Shown piece by piece: positions 26,646-36,774 of a stretch of DNA of 64,000 nt. Origin of the DNA: Deltaproteobacteria bacterium. GTDB lineage: Bacteria > Desulfobacterota > Desulfuromonadia > Geobacterales > Pseudopelobacteraceae. Each line of letters opens with the position of its first letter. The first letter of the stretch is position 1. A model generated the notes under the pieces. The model was not told where the DNA came from. It saw only the letters and a program-made list of their open reading frames with translations, and did not search any database. Both the position numbers and the translations under genes were made by a program. The stretch lies in NCBI GenBank assembly GCA_021781535.1, contig JAJXWO010000013.1, positions 1-64,000 on the forward strand, read 5' to 3'.

Positions 26646-27491
26646 CTAACCGGCCAAAGGTTCAGCTTCAATTGGAACCTTTTTTTTGCCGAAAATCAAT
26701 GCAACCCAGATACTTATTTCGTACATCAAGTACATCGGAATCATGATTACGAACATGGTAATGAGATCGGCATGAAACGCAGCGACAATTGCACTGGCGA
26801 GTAATGCATATTTCCGTTTGGGTGCCAGAAGTTGATAATTGACAATCCCGAAGCGTGCCAGCAACAGCGTCAGGACCGGCAACTCGAAGATGAGGCCGAA
26901 GATCAGGATCAATCGCAGGCAAAAATTTACGTATGCACTGATGTTGAACCAGCTCTGCAGACCTTCAGCTTCGTATGAAAGGGAAAAATTTATGATCACC
27001 GGCCAGATGATAATCAAAAAAAACAGTGCACCAACGCAGAAGGTAATGGTGGCAGCGGTTACAAAAGGGACAACCATCCGTCGTTCACGCCGTGTCAGTC
27101 CGGGCGCGATAAATAACCAGACCTGGTAAAAAACTATCGGCAAAACGAGGACAAAGCCGGCCAGCATGGAAATTTTACACTGCATGAAAAACGGCTCCAG
27201 CGGAGCGCTGTAATTGAGTACGTGCTGTTTTTGGGGAGCATTGACATCCTTGTCCAGATCGAAGTGGGCATACAACGCCGGTGCCCGCTCCTTGACCTTG
27301 GCATAGACCGATTTCTTGATTTCGGTCAGGTAGGTTGCACCGGTCAACGGCTTTTCTATGAAATGAAGCAGATCAGTGGAAAAATTCCACGCCACACCCA
27401 TGCCGATCACCACCGCGATAACAATGACGACCAGCCGCTTGCGCAGTTCAACCAGGTGTTCAATAAAAGGGATTACTTTTTCTTCGCTCAT
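26646..27491 (-). CDS. tatC: Sec-independent protein translocase TatC
   Basis: The 281-residue protein has six membrane segments. The conserved N-terminal cytoplasmic segment FIEHLVELRKRL, the LEPFFMQCKISMLAGFVLVLP block, PGLTRRERRMV and FELPVLTLLL are TatC landmarks that bind twin-arginine signals. The first periplasmic loop (about residues 50-90) is longer than in E. coli. TatA/TatB are not in the window. It follows rnr by 55 bp on the same strand. Confidence 0.95.
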   Translation of the reverse strand: MSEEKVIPFIEHLVELRKRLVVIVIAVVIGMGVAWNFSTDLLHFIEKPLTGATYLTEIKKSVYAKVKERAPALYAHFDLDKDVNAPQKQHVLNYSAPLEPFFMQCKISMLAGFVLVLPIVFYQVWLFIAPGLTRRERRMVVPFVTAATITFCVGALFFLIIIWPVIINFSLSYEAEGLQSWFNISAYVNFCLRLILIFGLIFELPVLTLLLARFGIVNYQLLAPKRKYALLASAIVAAFHADLITMFVIMIPMYLMYEISIWVALIFGKKKVPIEAEPLAG

Positions 27492-27546
27492 TCCTTCTTC
27501 CTATCACAGGGGCGTACCGGCTTGCAACCTGATTTCCATAAACGTT

Positions 27547-29937
27547 TCAGCGTCTCTTCCGGGGTCCACTTTTCCCTTTGCCGGGCCGGTCGCCTGTGAT
27601 GCGCGTGCCGTCCTGGTTGTGAACGTCGATCCGCGGTTTTAGGCCAGTTAACCGTTTGCCTCGCAGCGGAATGCGCGGATATTCTTCCAAACCGGCCGTG
27701 GTGCGGCCTGTCCGAGAGTCCGGAAACTGCGCAGTATGAGCTGCAAGAAGGAACTCGATCCGCCGTGTAGCCGGAGAAACCGACGCTACGGTGATTCGTG
27801 CCTCATCCCCGATCCGGAATACTTTTCCGGTGCGACGGCCGATCAGGGAGTGCTGCTTCTCGGCATGATTGTACTGGTCGTCCGTCAGGGTCGAGATATG
27901 CACCAGGCCCTCAACGAACAGTTCTTTCAGTTCCACGAAGAAGCCGAAGGCGGTCACCCCGGTGATGTAACCGTCAAACTCCTCCCCCACATGCTGCTGC
28001 ATGTACTGAAGCTTTTTCATTTCCACCACATCCCGTTCAGCTTCCATTGCGACCCGTTCGCGCTTGCTGGTGTGCTCGGCAACCTCATCCAGCCGTTCGG
28101 TGGCAATAGCAAGCTGCCTGGAGGCACGCTTATTTCCCCCCTCCCGACCTCCCCCCGCTGGGGGGAGGAGGTTGACTCCCTCCCCAGGAGGGGGAGGGGC
28201 GGGGAGGGGGATGCTGGGGGTGAGGGCTAACGCCGCCTTCAATATCCGATGCACCACCAGATCGGGATAGCGCCGGATCGGGGAGGTAAAGTGGCAGTAA
28301 CAGTCCGACGCCAGGCCGAAATGCCCGACATTATCGGCGGCATAGCGGGCCTGCCGCATGCAGCGGAGCAGGGAGTAATTGATCATCCGCTCTTCGGGAC
28401 GGCCGTCGGCCTGGGCCAGCAGGCGCTGGAGTTCCGACGGCTTGACCTTCTCATCAACAAGTTTGAATTCGTAGCCGAATCCAAAGACAAATTCCTGGAA
28501 TATCTGCAGTTTGGCCGGATCCGGATTCTCGTGGACCCGATAGAGAAAAGGGATGTCCCTGCTGGTGATGTACCGTGCCACCGCCTCATTGGCGGCCAGC
28601 ATGAACTCCTCGATCAGCTGGTGCGCCAGGTTGCGTTCGGCACGGATGATTCCTTCGGTCAGCCCGGTCAGGCCGATGATGATCTCCGGTTCGGGGAGGT
28701 CAAAATCGATGCTGCCCCGTTTTTTGCGCATCGCCATCAGAATCAGCGCCAGTTCCTTCATCTCCAGCAGCATCGGCGCCACCGGTCGGTATTTGTCGGC
28801 CAGTTCGCGGTCATCGTCGACAATAATCTGTTTCACAATCGTATAGGTCAGGCGGGCCGCACTCTGGATGACGCTCGGATAGAAGGAGGATTCAAGCATG
28901 GCGCCGTTGCGGTCAAAGAGCATTTCTGCCGTCATCGTCAAGCGGTCAACGTGCGGGTTGAGCGAGCAGATGCCGTTTGAAAGCCGCTCGGGCAGCATCG
29001 GGATGCAGCGGTCCGGGAAGTAGACCGAAGTCCCGCGCAGGTAGGCTTCCTGGTCCAGCGGGCTGTCTTTTGTGACATAGTTGGAAACATCGGCAATCGA
29101 CACCCAGAGCCGGAAATGCTCGCCCTCGCGGCGCAGGGATACGGCGTCGTCAAAGTCGCGGGCCGTCTCGCCGTCGATGGTCACGGTCGGCATCGAACGC
29201 AGGTCCATGCGCCCTTTCAGATCGCCACTGGAAACCGTATCGGCAATGTTCTCGGCCTCGGCCAGCACGTCCGGTCCAAAGACGTGCGGCAGGTCGAAAC
29301 GACGAATCACCGACTGTACCTCAACCTCCGGATCATCCGGCCACCCGAGAACCTCGGCGATTTTCCCTTCGGCAGGGCGCCCGCCAACAGGGTATGACGT
29401 CAATTCGGCCACCACCTGATGGCCGTCTTGCGCCAGACCACGCCCCGTGGCCGGAATCGCCACCACCAGATTCAACCGCTGGTCATCGGGGATGACGATC
29501 GCGCCACGCCTGGTTTCTTCATAGCGCCCGACGACGCGACTGGTGGTACGTTCGACCACCGCCAGCACCCTCCCGTCACGCTTGTTTCCTCCCATGCGGC
29601 TCGGGGCGGAACTTGCCTCCACCAGATCGCCGTGCATTGCACCTTTCAAAAACTTTGACGGTATGAATATGTCCTCCCCGCCGTCATCCGGAGTCACAAA
29701 ACCGTAGCCGTCGCGGTGTATCGAAATTCGGCCACGAATCGTTTTCATTTTTCCCGGCAAACTGTAGCTGTTTCCCTTCAGCCGGACCACTTCGCCGTCT
29801 TCGTTCATATCTTCCAGCATGTTTTTTAGTTCCCGCTTGACATGGCGACCACCAAAGGCACGTAAAAGAGCGTCAAAATGGATTGTTCCCTCCTGCTGTT
29901 TAAAAAAAGCCAGTATATGTTTTTTAGTGAGATTCAT
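27547..29937 (-). CDS. rnr: Ribonuclease R
   Basis: The 796-residue 3'-5' exoribonuclease has an N-terminal winged-helix, cold-shock (OB) domains, the RNB catalytic domain (TIDGETARDFDDAVSL with its Asp cluster; YFPDRCIPMLPERLSNGICSL; HFTSPIRRYPDLVVHR) and a C-terminal S1 domain (EEFDGYITGVTAFGFFVELK, VEGLVHIS) ending in a basic tail. It degrades structured RNA and joins ribosome rescue. Around residues 572-601 a Pro/Gly-rich insertion interrupts a variable loop after VVHRILKAAL; it is produced by a palindromic DNA repeat. The frame is intact. Confidence 0.94.
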   Translation of the reverse strand: MNLTKKHILAFFKQQEGTIHFDALLRAFGGRHVKRELKNMLEDMNEDGEVVRLKGNSYSLPGKMKTIRGRISIHRDGYGFVTPDDGGEDIFIPSKFLKGAMHGDLVEASSAPSRMGGNKRDGRVLAVVERTTSRVVGRYEETRRGAIVIPDDQRLNLVVAIPATGRGLAQDGHQVVAELTSYPVGGRPAEGKIAEVLGWPDDPEVEVQSVIRRFDLPHVFGPDVLAEAENIADTVSSGDLKGRMDLRSMPTVTIDGETARDFDDAVSLRREGEHFRLWVSIADVSNYVTKDSPLDQEAYLRGTSVYFPDRCIPMLPERLSNGICSLNPHVDRLTMTAEMLFDRNGAMLESSFYPSVIQSAARLTYTIVKQIIVDDDRELADKYRPVAPMLLEMKELALILMAMRKKRGSIDFDLPEPEIIIGLTGLTEGIIRAERNLAHQLIEEFMLAANEAVARYITSRDIPFLYRVHENPDPAKLQIFQEFVFGFGYEFKLVDEKVKPSELQRLLAQADGRPEERMINYSLLRCMRQARYAADNVGHFGLASDCYCHFTSPIRRYPDLVVHRILKAALALTPSIPLPAPPPPGEGVNLLPPAGGGREGGNKRASRQLAIATERLDEVAEHTSKRERVAMEAERDVVEMKKLQYMQQHVGEEFDGYITGVTAFGFFVELKELFVEGLVHISTLTDDQYNHAEKQHSLIGRRTGKVFRIGDEARITVASVSPATRRIEFLLAAHTAQFPDSRTGRTTAGLEEYPRIPLRGKRLTGLKPRIDVHNQDGTRITGDRPGKGKSGPRKRR
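28132..28222. repeat. GC-rich palindromic repeat element inside rnr
   Basis: Roughly 90 bp of C-run/G-run sequence contains a perfect 9-bp inverted repeat (28148-28156 with 28160-28168, arm CCTCCCCCC) and a second one (28178-28185 with 28191-28198, arm CCCTCCCC). It encodes about 30 residues that are Pro-rich then Gly-rich (LPAPPPPGEG, LLPPAGGGREGG). The composition breaks sharply from the surrounding gene, as expected of a dispersed repeat inserted in frame. Confidence 0.75.
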
Positions 29938-29997
29938 TGATCCGCTCCTCGATGATCCGCGTGGTCGTATTTGATGGCACAGTGTCTGTAATTGCTT

Positions 29998-30774
29998 TTA
30001 ACTCGCTTCACTTCCTTGGCTCTGCCGGCTCTGGGCAAGAATCTCGGCCGCCAGATCGAGGTTGGTTTCCGGGTTTAAGGTGGGTCCAAGCAGCCGGACC
30101 TGGCCAACCCGGGTAAGCAACCGGTCGTCATGGCCTGCTGCGGGGCAGAGTCTGCGCAGTTCGCTTACCAGGTAGGCAAAGTTCAGTTCCCGGGACAGCT
30201 TCATGGCTGCGCCGAATCCATTATAGGTCACGCCGTTCTGGCGAAAGACAACTGGCGGCCGCGTGCCGGCATAAAGATAAAGAACCTTTCCCCGCTCCTC
30301 GGTTGTTATCTCTTCCTGGCGTTCGACCGTGCTGGTCATCGGTATTCCGCCGGAAAGAAGGGTCTTGCCGATGCTGAGCTTGCGCTCGGTAACCGTTTTT
30401 AGCTCGGAAGTCCCCGCAATGCTCGTGCCCTGCAGTAGAAGGTCAATCTCTTCATAGGGGATCTCCTCCTGTTGCCCGTTACTCATTTCAATAAGGAGTG
30501 ACATTTTGGTGAACTGAAAGCGGCGGACGATGAAATTGCTTGCTCTGCTGCGAACCGCCATGGCATCGATGATCAGCGTTGAGAATCCGCTCTGCTCCAG
30601 TTTCTTCGCCACTGTCCGTGCCATTTCTCTGTCAGCGAAGCTGGCCACCACGGCAGGTCCGGCGCCGATCATGCGCGGTCGCGCTTCGAAGGCGGTTATA
30701 CCGAGTACGCCGGCGAGTGACTGGACCAACTCGGGTGTCTCTTCTTTCCAGCGGTTGATGACAACGACATGCAT
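29998..30774 (-). CDS. Conserved-looking protein of unknown function
   Basis: The ATG at 30774 has an excellent GGGGAGG site five bases upstream, giving 258 residues; the upstream ATG at 30831 has none. No membrane segment or signal is seen. The protein appears to have an N-terminal alpha/beta part (VVVINRWKEE, VVASFADREMARTVAKKLE, STLIIDA) that may bind a nucleotide or fold like an ACT-type domain, a middle basic/acidic part with IPYEEIDLLLQGT, and a C-terminal helical part (NFAYLVSELRRLCP). I do not recognise the family. It lies 60 bp upstream of rnr on the same strand. Confidence 0.7.
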   Translation of the reverse strand: MHVVVINRWKEETPELVQSLAGVLGITAFEARPRMIGAGPAVVASFADREMARTVAKKLEQSGFSTLIIDAMAVRSRASNFIVRRFQFTKMSLLIEMSNGQQEEIPYEEIDLLLQGTSIAGTSELKTVTERKLSIGKTLLSGGIPMTSTVERQEEITTEERGKVLYLYAGTRPPVVFRQNGVTYNGFGAAMKLSRELNFAYLVSELRRLCPAAGHDDRLLTRVGQVRLLGPTLNPETNLDLAAEILAQSRQSQGSEAS

Positions 30775-31248
30775 GTGAACCTCCCCGAGACGATACTCCT
30801 CACCATTTTTCCGGCAGATTGTAGACGTCATACCTCATGTGGCCATATATGCAAACTAGCATAGCAGATTATAATCTGCTTCTGAATAAAATCCCTCAGA
30901 TGAAGTAGGCGGTGAAAAGGTGAACAAGCGGATCCGGGCACGCGGTAACGAACTGCGGCGTATCCTGATCCGTAGCGGCGTTACAATCGCTGGCCGAGCG
31001 GGTGAATCAGAAAAAGCTGTGATGTGGCGGGGTGAAGGAGTCTTACGCGAATATGGACGGTTCGCTTGGTCCTGCCCGAATAACTCACTTTTGAGGATAT
31101 TTTTTGTATCCACTCGCGAAAAATATGCTAATATCTCGATTCTTTTTAAGCAAATCCTGATAAAACGGGATAAGTGCGTTAACGAAACCAATTTCTGCCA
31201 GAAAAGAGCAGAAATATCTTCTAACTTACTACTATCCGGGAGGTAGCC
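30775..31248. other. Intergenic region upstream of ribH, with an 18-bp palindrome
   Basis: This 474-bp gap separates divergent genes. It contains a perfect 18-bp palindrome at 30863-30880. A rightward open frame (GTG 30920 to 31246, 108 codons) has a weak AAAAGG site and coding-like composition only in its first half; no family is recognisable, so I do not call it a gene. No FMN-riboswitch-like structure was evident by eye before ribH. An AT-rich stretch at about 31095-31135 (TTGTAT ... TAATAT) could hold the ribH promoter. Confidence 0.45.
30863..30880. promoter_or_regulatory. Perfect 18-bp palindrome, possible operator
   Basis: AGCAGATTATAATCTGCT is its own reverse complement with no central spacer. 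It lies 88 bp upstream of the leftward start at 30774, a position suited to a regulator site. The binding protein is unknown. Confidence 0.45.
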
Positions 31249-31716
31249 ATGCCGCAATTCTTTGAAGGTAAGCTTGAAGCTAAAGGACAGAAGTTTGGTA
31301 TTGTCGTCAGTCGTTTCAACAGCTTTATCTGTGAACGTCTGCTGGAGGGGGCAGTTGATGCGCTGATCCGCCACGGTGTTGACGATAAAAACATTCATGT
31401 TGCACGTGTTCCGGGTGCTTTCGAGATTCCGCTCTTTGCTAAAAAAATGGCGGAATCAGGCACATATGATGCGCTGATTTGCCTCGGCGCCGTTATTCGC
31501 GGTTCTACGCCGCATTTTGATTATGTTGCCTCTGAAGTTTCCAAAGGGGTGGCGAGCGTTTCTCTGGAAAGCGGCGTTCCGATCGCCTTTGGTGTTCTGA
31601 CGACCGATACGATCGAGCAAGCGGTGGAACGCGCCGGCACCAAGGCGGGCAACAAGGGGTTTGAAGCGGCAGTTACCGCCATTGAATCCGTCAATCTTCT
31701 GAAGGTGCTCAAATAA
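31249..31716 (+). CDS. ribH: 6,7-dimethyl-8-ribityllumazine synthase
   Basis: The 155-residue protein has [46 protein letters not shown] and [18 protein letters not shown], covering the active-site residues of lumazine synthase. It condenses a pyrimidinedione with a four-carbon phosphate in riboflavin synthesis and usually forms icosahedral shells. GGGAGG precedes the ATG. Its stop overlaps the nusB start (TAATG), a ribH-nusB pairing common in bacteria. Confidence 0.96.
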   Translation: MPQFFEGKLEAKGQKFGIVVSRFNSFICERLLEGAVDALIRHGVDDKNIHVARVPGAFEIPLFAKKMAESGTYDALICLGAVIRGSTPHFDYVASEVSKGVASVSLESGVPIAFGVLTTDTIEQAVERAGTKAGNKGFEAAVTAIESVNLLKVLK

Positions 31717-32150
31717 TGGGATTACGGCGTGAAGCGCGTGAATTGGCACTGCAGATGTTGTATGCACTGGATTCGAACAGTTCTGTCGGGCTGCGTGAAA
31801 CGTTGCAGACCTTCCGCGAAGAACAGGGTGAAGCAACGGGGAAGGTGCGGGAATTTGCTGAAGGTCTGGTGCATGGAGTCCAATCCCAGCGTGCCGTCAT
31901 CGATGAAGCCATACGATCCCGTTCCAAAAACTGGTCGTTGACACGTATGCCGCGGGTTGACCTGAACGTCATGCGTCTGGCCACGTATGAACTGATGTTC
32001 CGTTCCGACATCCCCAAAAAAGTCAGCATCAACGAGGCGATTGAGATCGTCCGCCGTTATGGAGACAAGGAGTCACCGGCGTTTGTGAACGGCATTCTCG
32101 ATGAGATCGAAGCCTGTGCAAAAACTGAACTCTCAAGCGAGGAACAATGA
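31716..32150 (+). CDS. nusB: Transcription antitermination protein NusB
   Basis: The 144-residue all-helical protein begins [18 protein letters not shown] and holds [20 protein letters not shown] and [28 protein letters not shown], the NusB RNA- and NusE-binding regions. It acts in rRNA antitermination. Overlaps ribH by one base and hom by four. Confidence 0.94.
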   Translation: MGLRREARELALQMLYALDSNSSVGLRETLQTFREEQGEATGKVREFAEGLVHGVQSQRAVIDEAIRSRSKNWSLTRMPRVDLNVMRLATYELMFRSDIPKKVSINEAIEIVRRYGDKESPAFVNGILDEIEACAKTELSSEEQ

Positions 32151-33463
32151 AAGATATACAGGTTGGCCTGATAGGGTTTGGCAATATCGGGGCAGGAGTC
32201 GTCAGACTGCTGCGCGAGAACGCGGATGTTATTCGCACTAAAGTTGGTGCAGGCATCGTGTTGAAGCGCATTGCCGACCTTGATATAACCAGTGACCGGG
32301 GCGTTGCTGTTGATCCCGGCGTCCTGACAACCAGTGTCGATGACATATTCAATGATCCTGAAATCTCGGTGGTCATCGAATTGATCGGTGGGTATGAACC
32401 GGCCAAGAGTTTTGTGCTGAAGGCGATTGAAAAGGGGAAGCATATTGTTACCGCCAACAAGGCGCTGCTGGCGCTGCATGGTTCCGATATCTATGCCGCT
32501 GCGGTTCGCAAGGGAGTCGAAGTGCAGTTCGAGGCCGCCGTCGGCGGTGGCATTCCGGTGCTGACCGCGATCAAGAGCAACCTGGCCGCCAACCATTTCA
32601 GCAGTGTCTTCGGTATCATGAACGGCACCTGCAATTATATTCTGACCCGCATGACCCAGGAAGGCGCCGATTTTGCCGATGTGCTGAAAGCAGCGCAAGA
32701 GCTCGGCTATGCCGAGCCTGATCCGACCTTCGATGTTGAGGGGGTAGACACCGCCCATAAGCTGGCCGTGCTGATTTCGCTCTGTTTTGGCACCCGGATT
32801 GATTTTACCGATATTTATACTGAAGGAATTGCCAATATCAGCGGACTGGATGTCAAATATGCCGCACAATTCGGCTATCGTATCAAGCTGCTGGCTATCG
32901 GAAAATGTGTCGATGGCAAGATCGAAGCCCGCGTGCATCCGACCATGATTCCGCTCGACAGCCCTCTGGCGGATATCAATGGCGTGTTTAACGCGATCCG
33001 CCTGACCGGTGATTTTGTCGGCCCGGTCATGTTTTCCGGCCGCGGCGCAGGACAGAACCCCACCGCAAGTGCGATTGTCGGCGACCTGATCGGTCTTTCA
33101 CGCAGCATGAGGGCCGGTGCCGGGCGCCGCATGTCACCGCTCGGTTTTCTGGATAACACGGTTGTTACCATGCCGGTCAAGCCGATGGCCGAAATTGTCA
33201 GCAAATATATGCTCCGTTTCAGCACCCTCGACAAGCCGGGCGTGCTCGGAGGAATTGCCGGAGCGTTGGGAATACACGGCATCAGTATCGAATCGATGGT
33301 GCAGACCGCTCACGAAGTGGATGACTCGGCACCGGTGCCGATCGTCATCATGACCCACGCGGCCCGCGAAGGCTCGATCCGGACAGCGCTGGCGGAAATC
33401 GACCAGCTTGAGATCGTCTGTGAGAAGACCAGTTTTATCCGTATTGAAGACAATCTGGAATAG
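32147..33463 (+). CDS. hom: Homoserine dehydrogenase
   Basis: The 438-residue protein has an N-terminal NAD(P) fold ([14 protein letters not shown]), the catalytic domain ([38 protein letters not shown] with the catalytic Lys/Asp) and a C-terminal ACT domain ([22 protein letters not shown]) for threonine feedback. It reduces aspartate semialdehyde to homoserine. ATGA overlap with nusB suggests coupling. Confidence 0.95.
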   Translation: MKDIQVGLIGFGNIGAGVVRLLRENADVIRTKVGAGIVLKRIADLDITSDRGVAVDPGVLTTSVDDIFNDPEISVVIELIGGYEPAKSFVLKAIEKGKHIVTANKALLALHGSDIYAAAVRKGVEVQFEAAVGGGIPVLTAIKSNLAANHFSSVFGIMNGTCNYILTRMTQEGADFADVLKAAQELGYAEPDPTFDVEGVDTAHKLAVLISLCFGTRIDFTDIYTEGIANISGLDVKYAAQFGYRIKLLAIGKCVDGKIEARVHPTMIPLDSPLADINGVFNAIRLTGDFVGPVMFSGRGAGQNPTASAIVGDLIGLSRSMRAGAGRRMSPLGFLDNTVVTMPVKPMAEIVSKYMLRFSTLDKPGVLGGIAGALGIHGISIESMVQTAHEVDDSAPVPIVIMTHAAREGSIRTALAEIDQLEIVCEKTSFIRIEDNLE

Positions 33464-33490
33464 ATATCCATATTTCAAACCGGAGGTATC

Positions 33491-34846
33491 ATGACCACCA
33501 AAATTCTGCTGCCTGAAGACCAGATACCGCGTCAGTGGTACAACATCATTCCCGATATGCCCGGCCCGTTGGCTCCCGTGATCAGCCCCCGGACCATGAA
33601 GCCCGTCACCCCGGACGAGATGCTGGCTATTTTCCCGATGGCGCTGATAGAGCAGGAGATGTCACAGCAGCGTTGGATCGATATTCCTGATGAAGTCCGT
33701 GAAATTTATCAGTTGTGGCGGCCGTCGCCGTTGTTCCGTGCCCACCGCCTGGAAAAAGCGCTCGGGACGCCGGCCAAGATCTATTACAAATATGAAGGGG
33801 TTTCCCCGGCAGGGTCGCACAAACCGAACTCGGCGATTCCGCAGGCGTATTATAACAAACAGGCCGGCATCCGCCGCCTGGCAACCGAGACCGGTGCCGG
33901 TCAGTGGGGGAGCTCCCTGGCTCTCGCCTGTTCCATGTTCGGCCTGGAATGCACCGTGTACATGGTCAAGGTTTCCTGCACCCAGAAGCCGTACCGCAAG
34001 AGTATGATGCAGTTGTGGGGCGCCCAGGTTCACCCTTCTCCTTCCGAGTTCACCAACGCCGGTCGAACAATTCTGGCTCATGATCCGGATTGTCAGGGTT
34101 CACTCGGCATCGCCATCTCGGAAGCGGTGGAGGATGCCGCCACCCATGCCGATACCAATTACGCCCTGGGGAGCGTGCTCAACCACGTCTGCCTGCATCA
34201 AACCATCATCGGCCAGGAAGCCCAGGCCCAGATGAAGATCGCCGGGGACTACCCTGATGTCGTTATCGCCTGCTGCGGCGGCGGTTCCAACTTTGCCGGA
34301 CTGGCGTTTCCGTTCATCTCTGACCGCGCCAATGGGAAAAATGTCCGGTGTGTGGCGGTCGAGCCGGCATCCTGCCCGACTCTCACCAAAGGGGTCTACG
34401 CCTTTGATTACGGCGATACCGCCAAGCTGGCGCCGATTTCGATGATGTACACGCTTGGTCACGACTTCATGCCTCCCGGCATTCATGCCGGCGGCCTCCG
34501 CTATCATGGCGAGTCGGCGCTGGTCTCGCAGCTCTACCACGCCGGGCAGATCGAGGCCAAATCCTACAAGCAGAACGCCTGCTTCGAGGGAGCACTCCTG
34601 TTTGCCCGCAGTGAAGGGATTGTCCCGGCCCCCGAATCATCCCATGCCGTGAGGGCAGCCATTGACGAGGCGGTGCTGGCCAAAGAGGAAGGGAAGGAAA
34701 AAACCATCCTGTTTGGACTTTCCGGCCATGGTCAGCTGGACATGGGTGCCTATGATTCCTATCTCTCCGGTAATCTGGAAGATTACGAGTATCCGGATAC
34801 GATGGTAGAGGACGCGCTGGGGCGTCTGCCGAAAATCAGTCTGTAG
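33491..34846 (+). CDS. trpB2: Tryptophan synthase beta-like protein, TrpB2 class
   Basis: The 451-residue PLP enzyme has the long N-terminal region of the TrpB2 class ([37 protein letters not shown]) and its PLP lysine K111 in [11 protein letters not shown]; the phosphate-cup glycine loop [11 protein letters not shown] follows. TrpB2 proteins usually act without TrpA and may use free indole or phosphoserine. GGAGG precedes the ATG. It stands directly upstream of trpF and classical trpB. Confidence 0.93.
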   Translation: MTTKILLPEDQIPRQWYNIIPDMPGPLAPVISPRTMKPVTPDEMLAIFPMALIEQEMSQQRWIDIPDEVREIYQLWRPSPLFRAHRLEKALGTPAKIYYKYEGVSPAGSHKPNSAIPQAYYNKQAGIRRLATETGAGQWGSSLALACSMFGLECTVYMVKVSCTQKPYRKSMMQLWGAQVHPSPSEFTNAGRTILAHDPDCQGSLGIAISEAVEDAATHADTNYALGSVLNHVCLHQTIIGQEAQAQMKIAGDYPDVVIACCGGGSNFAGLAFPFISDRANGKNVRCVAVEPASCPTLTKGVYAFDYGDTAKLAPISMMYTLGHDFMPPGIHAGGLRYHGESALVSQLYHAGQIEAKSYKQNACFEGALLFARSEGIVPAPESSHAVRAAIDEAVLAKEEGKEKTILFGLSGHGQLDMGAYDSYLSGNLEDYEYPDTMVEDALGRLPKISL

Positions 34847-34849
34847 CGT

Positions 34850-35467
34850 ATGGTGCGAGTCAAGATTTGCGGCATAACCAATCTGGAAGATGCCCTGATG
34901 GCGGTCGAAGCCGGAGCTGATGCTCTCGGCTTCGTCTTTTTTCAGGGGTCACCCCGCTACGTTTCCCCTGCAGAGGCTGCCGTCATTATTCGCCGCCTCC
35001 CGGCTTTCGTGCAGACAGTCGGGCTGTTTGTCAATGAGGAACTGGCTACGGTCAACGAGGTTGCCGATCAGTGCGGCCTGGATTTGGTCCAGTTGCATGG
35101 TGAAGAGTCACCTGAGTATTGCGCCGCCGTTACGCGCAGGGTTATCAAGGCGTTCCGGGTGAAGGATGTTTCCAGTCTTGATGACATAACAAGCTATCGT
35201 GTTGCGGCCTGCCTGCTGGATGCCTGGTCTCCGGCGGCGCATGGCGGCACCGGTACGACTTTCAACTGGGAAATTGCCGCCTTGGCGTCCGCTGCGCACT
35301 GCATCATCCTGGCGGGGGGGCTGACCCCGGAGAATGTCGCCGTGGCGGTAGCAACGGTCAAGCCGTATGCGGTGGATGTTTCCAGCGGCGTAGAAGGTGC
35401 GCCGGGGAAGAAGGATGCTGTGAAGGTCAGCCGCTTTATTCGTGCTGCAAAGGAGCCTGTAACGTGA
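34850..35467 (+). CDS. trpF: Phosphoribosylanthranilate isomerase
   Basis: The 205-residue TIM barrel starts [17 protein letters not shown] with the catalytic Cys, followed by [48 protein letters not shown] with the catalytic Asp, and [15 protein letters not shown] and [15 protein letters not shown]. It performs the Amadori step of tryptophan synthesis. Three bases separate it from trpB2 and four overlap trpB. Confidence 0.95.
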   Translation: MVRVKICGITNLEDALMAVEAGADALGFVFFQGSPRYVSPAEAAVIIRRLPAFVQTVGLFVNEELATVNEVADQCGLDLVQLHGEESPEYCAAVTRRVIKAFRVKDVSSLDDITSYRVAACLLDAWSPAAHGGTGTTFNWEIAALASAAHCIILAGGLTPENVAVAVATVKPYAVDVSSGVEGAPGKKDAVKVSRFIRAAKEPVT

Positions 35468-36654
35468 GATTACCGGATAAAAAAGGCCATTTCGGCCAGT
35501 ACGGTGGGCGCTATGTCCCCGAAACACTTATGCCTGCCCTGCTGGAACTTGAAAAGGCCTATGAGTATTACCGCCATGACAAAGAGTTTAAACAGGAATT
35601 TGCGTATTATCTGCGCCAGTATGTCGGTCGTCCCAACCCGCTCTATTTTGCCGAGAAACTGACAAAAAAACTTGGCGGCGCTCGCATCTATCTTAAGCGG
35701 GAGGATTTGAACCATACCGGTGCGCATAAAATAAACAACACCATCGGTCAGGGCCTTCTGGCGCGGCGGATGGGGAAAAAACGAGTCATTGCCGAAACCG
35801 GTGCCGGTATGCACGGCGTGGCGACCGCCACGGTCGCAGCGCTGTTCGGCATGAAGTGCGAAGTTTTCATGGGTGAAGAGGACACCCGTCGGCAGGCCCA
35901 GAACGTTTTCCGCATGAAGCTGCTGGGAGCGACCGTGACCCCTGTCACAGCCGGCACCGCGACACTGAAAGACGCCATGAACGAGGCGATGCGCAACTGG
36001 GTTACCACCATCCATGAGACCTTTTACGTGATCGGCACCGTGGCGGGGCCGCACCCGTATCCCATGATGGTGCGCGACTTTCAGTCCGTGATCGGCACCG
36101 AGGTCAAACGGCAGCACAAGAAAGTCGAGGGGCGCTTGCCCGATTATCTGGTGGCCTCGGTTGGCGGAGGCAGTAATGCCCTTGGATTGTTCTACCCGTT
36201 TCTCAAGGATACGTCGGTGCGCCTGGTCGGGGTCGAAGCGTCCGGTCTCGGTATCGAAACCGGCAAGCACGCCGCTCCGCTTTGTGCCGGGTCACCCGGC
36301 ATTCTGCACGGCAACAAGACCTATCTGCTGCAGGATCAGCATGGCCAGATCACCCATGCCCACTCGATCTCGGCCGGCCTTGATTATCCCGGCGTCGGAC
36401 CGGAACACTCCTGGCTGAAGGATACCGGTCGCGCCGAATATGTTTCAATTACCGATACGGAGGCTTTGGACGGATTCAGTACCCTGACCCGTGAAGAGGG
36501 TATCATCCCGGCTCTGGAATCGTCACACGCTATCGCACACACGATGAAACTTGCTCCGACGCTGAGCAGGGATACGACGATAGTGGTTTGTCTGTCGGGG
36601 CGCGGAGACAAGGATATGCATACCGTTGCCGAGGCGTTGGGAGTCGAATTTTAA
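35464..36654 (+). CDS. trpB: Tryptophan synthase beta subunit (classical)
   Basis: The 396-residue protein begins [17 protein letters not shown], with PLP lysine K89 in [14 protein letters not shown], the catalytic [13 protein letters not shown] loop and the phosphate-binding [11 protein letters not shown]. It forms the alpha2beta2 complex with TrpA, whose gene is on the opposite strand at 21.9-22.7 kb. GTG start at 35464 overlaps trpF. Last gene of the ribH-trpB run. Confidence 0.95.
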   Translation: MRLPDKKGHFGQYGGRYVPETLMPALLELEKAYEYYRHDKEFKQEFAYYLRQYVGRPNPLYFAEKLTKKLGGARIYLKREDLNHTGAHKINNTIGQGLLARRMGKKRVIAETGAGMHGVATATVAALFGMKCEVFMGEEDTRRQAQNVFRMKLLGATVTPVTAGTATLKDAMNEAMRNWVTTIHETFYVIGTVAGPHPYPMMVRDFQSVIGTEVKRQHKKVEGRLPDYLVASVGGGSNALGLFYPFLKDTSVRLVGVEASGLGIETGKHAAPLCAGSPGILHGNKTYLLQDQHGQITHAHSISAGLDYPGVGPEHSWLKDTGRAEYVSITDTEALDGFSTLTREEGIIPALESSHAIAHTMKLAPTLSRDTTIVVCLSGRGDKDMHTVAEALGVEF

Positions 36655-36681
36655 CAGTGGTATAAGTTGTTAAGGATTGCT

Positions 36682-36708
36682 AAAAGCCTGAGAAATCAGG
36701 CTTTTTTT
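36682..36708 (+). terminator. Rho-independent terminator of the ribH-trpB operon
   Basis: Perfect 10-bp arms (AAAAGCCTGA, 36682-36691, and complement, 36696-36705) with a GAAA tetraloop, followed by a run of T to 36708. It lies 28 bp after trpB. Confidence 0.92.
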
Positions 36709-36774
36709 GTTGACCCGTTGTGAGTATATCGGCTATAAGCATAAACCTGTTTTATAAATCAAAGGAGGTTGAAT

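Noticed and set aside
30920-31246. Rightward 108-codon open frame before ribH
   Set aside because: Weak ribosome site, no family character, and the second half covers the likely ribH promoter.
30856-31398. Leftward 180-codon open frame
   Set aside because: It overlaps the start of ribH on the opposite strand, has no ribosome site and its product has no protein-like pattern.
32057-32938. 293-codon open frame antisense to hom
   Set aside because: Fully inside hom on the other strand with no recognisable features.
35470-36270. 266-codon open frame antisense to trpB
   Set aside because: Fully inside trpB; no ribosome site or protein-like pattern.
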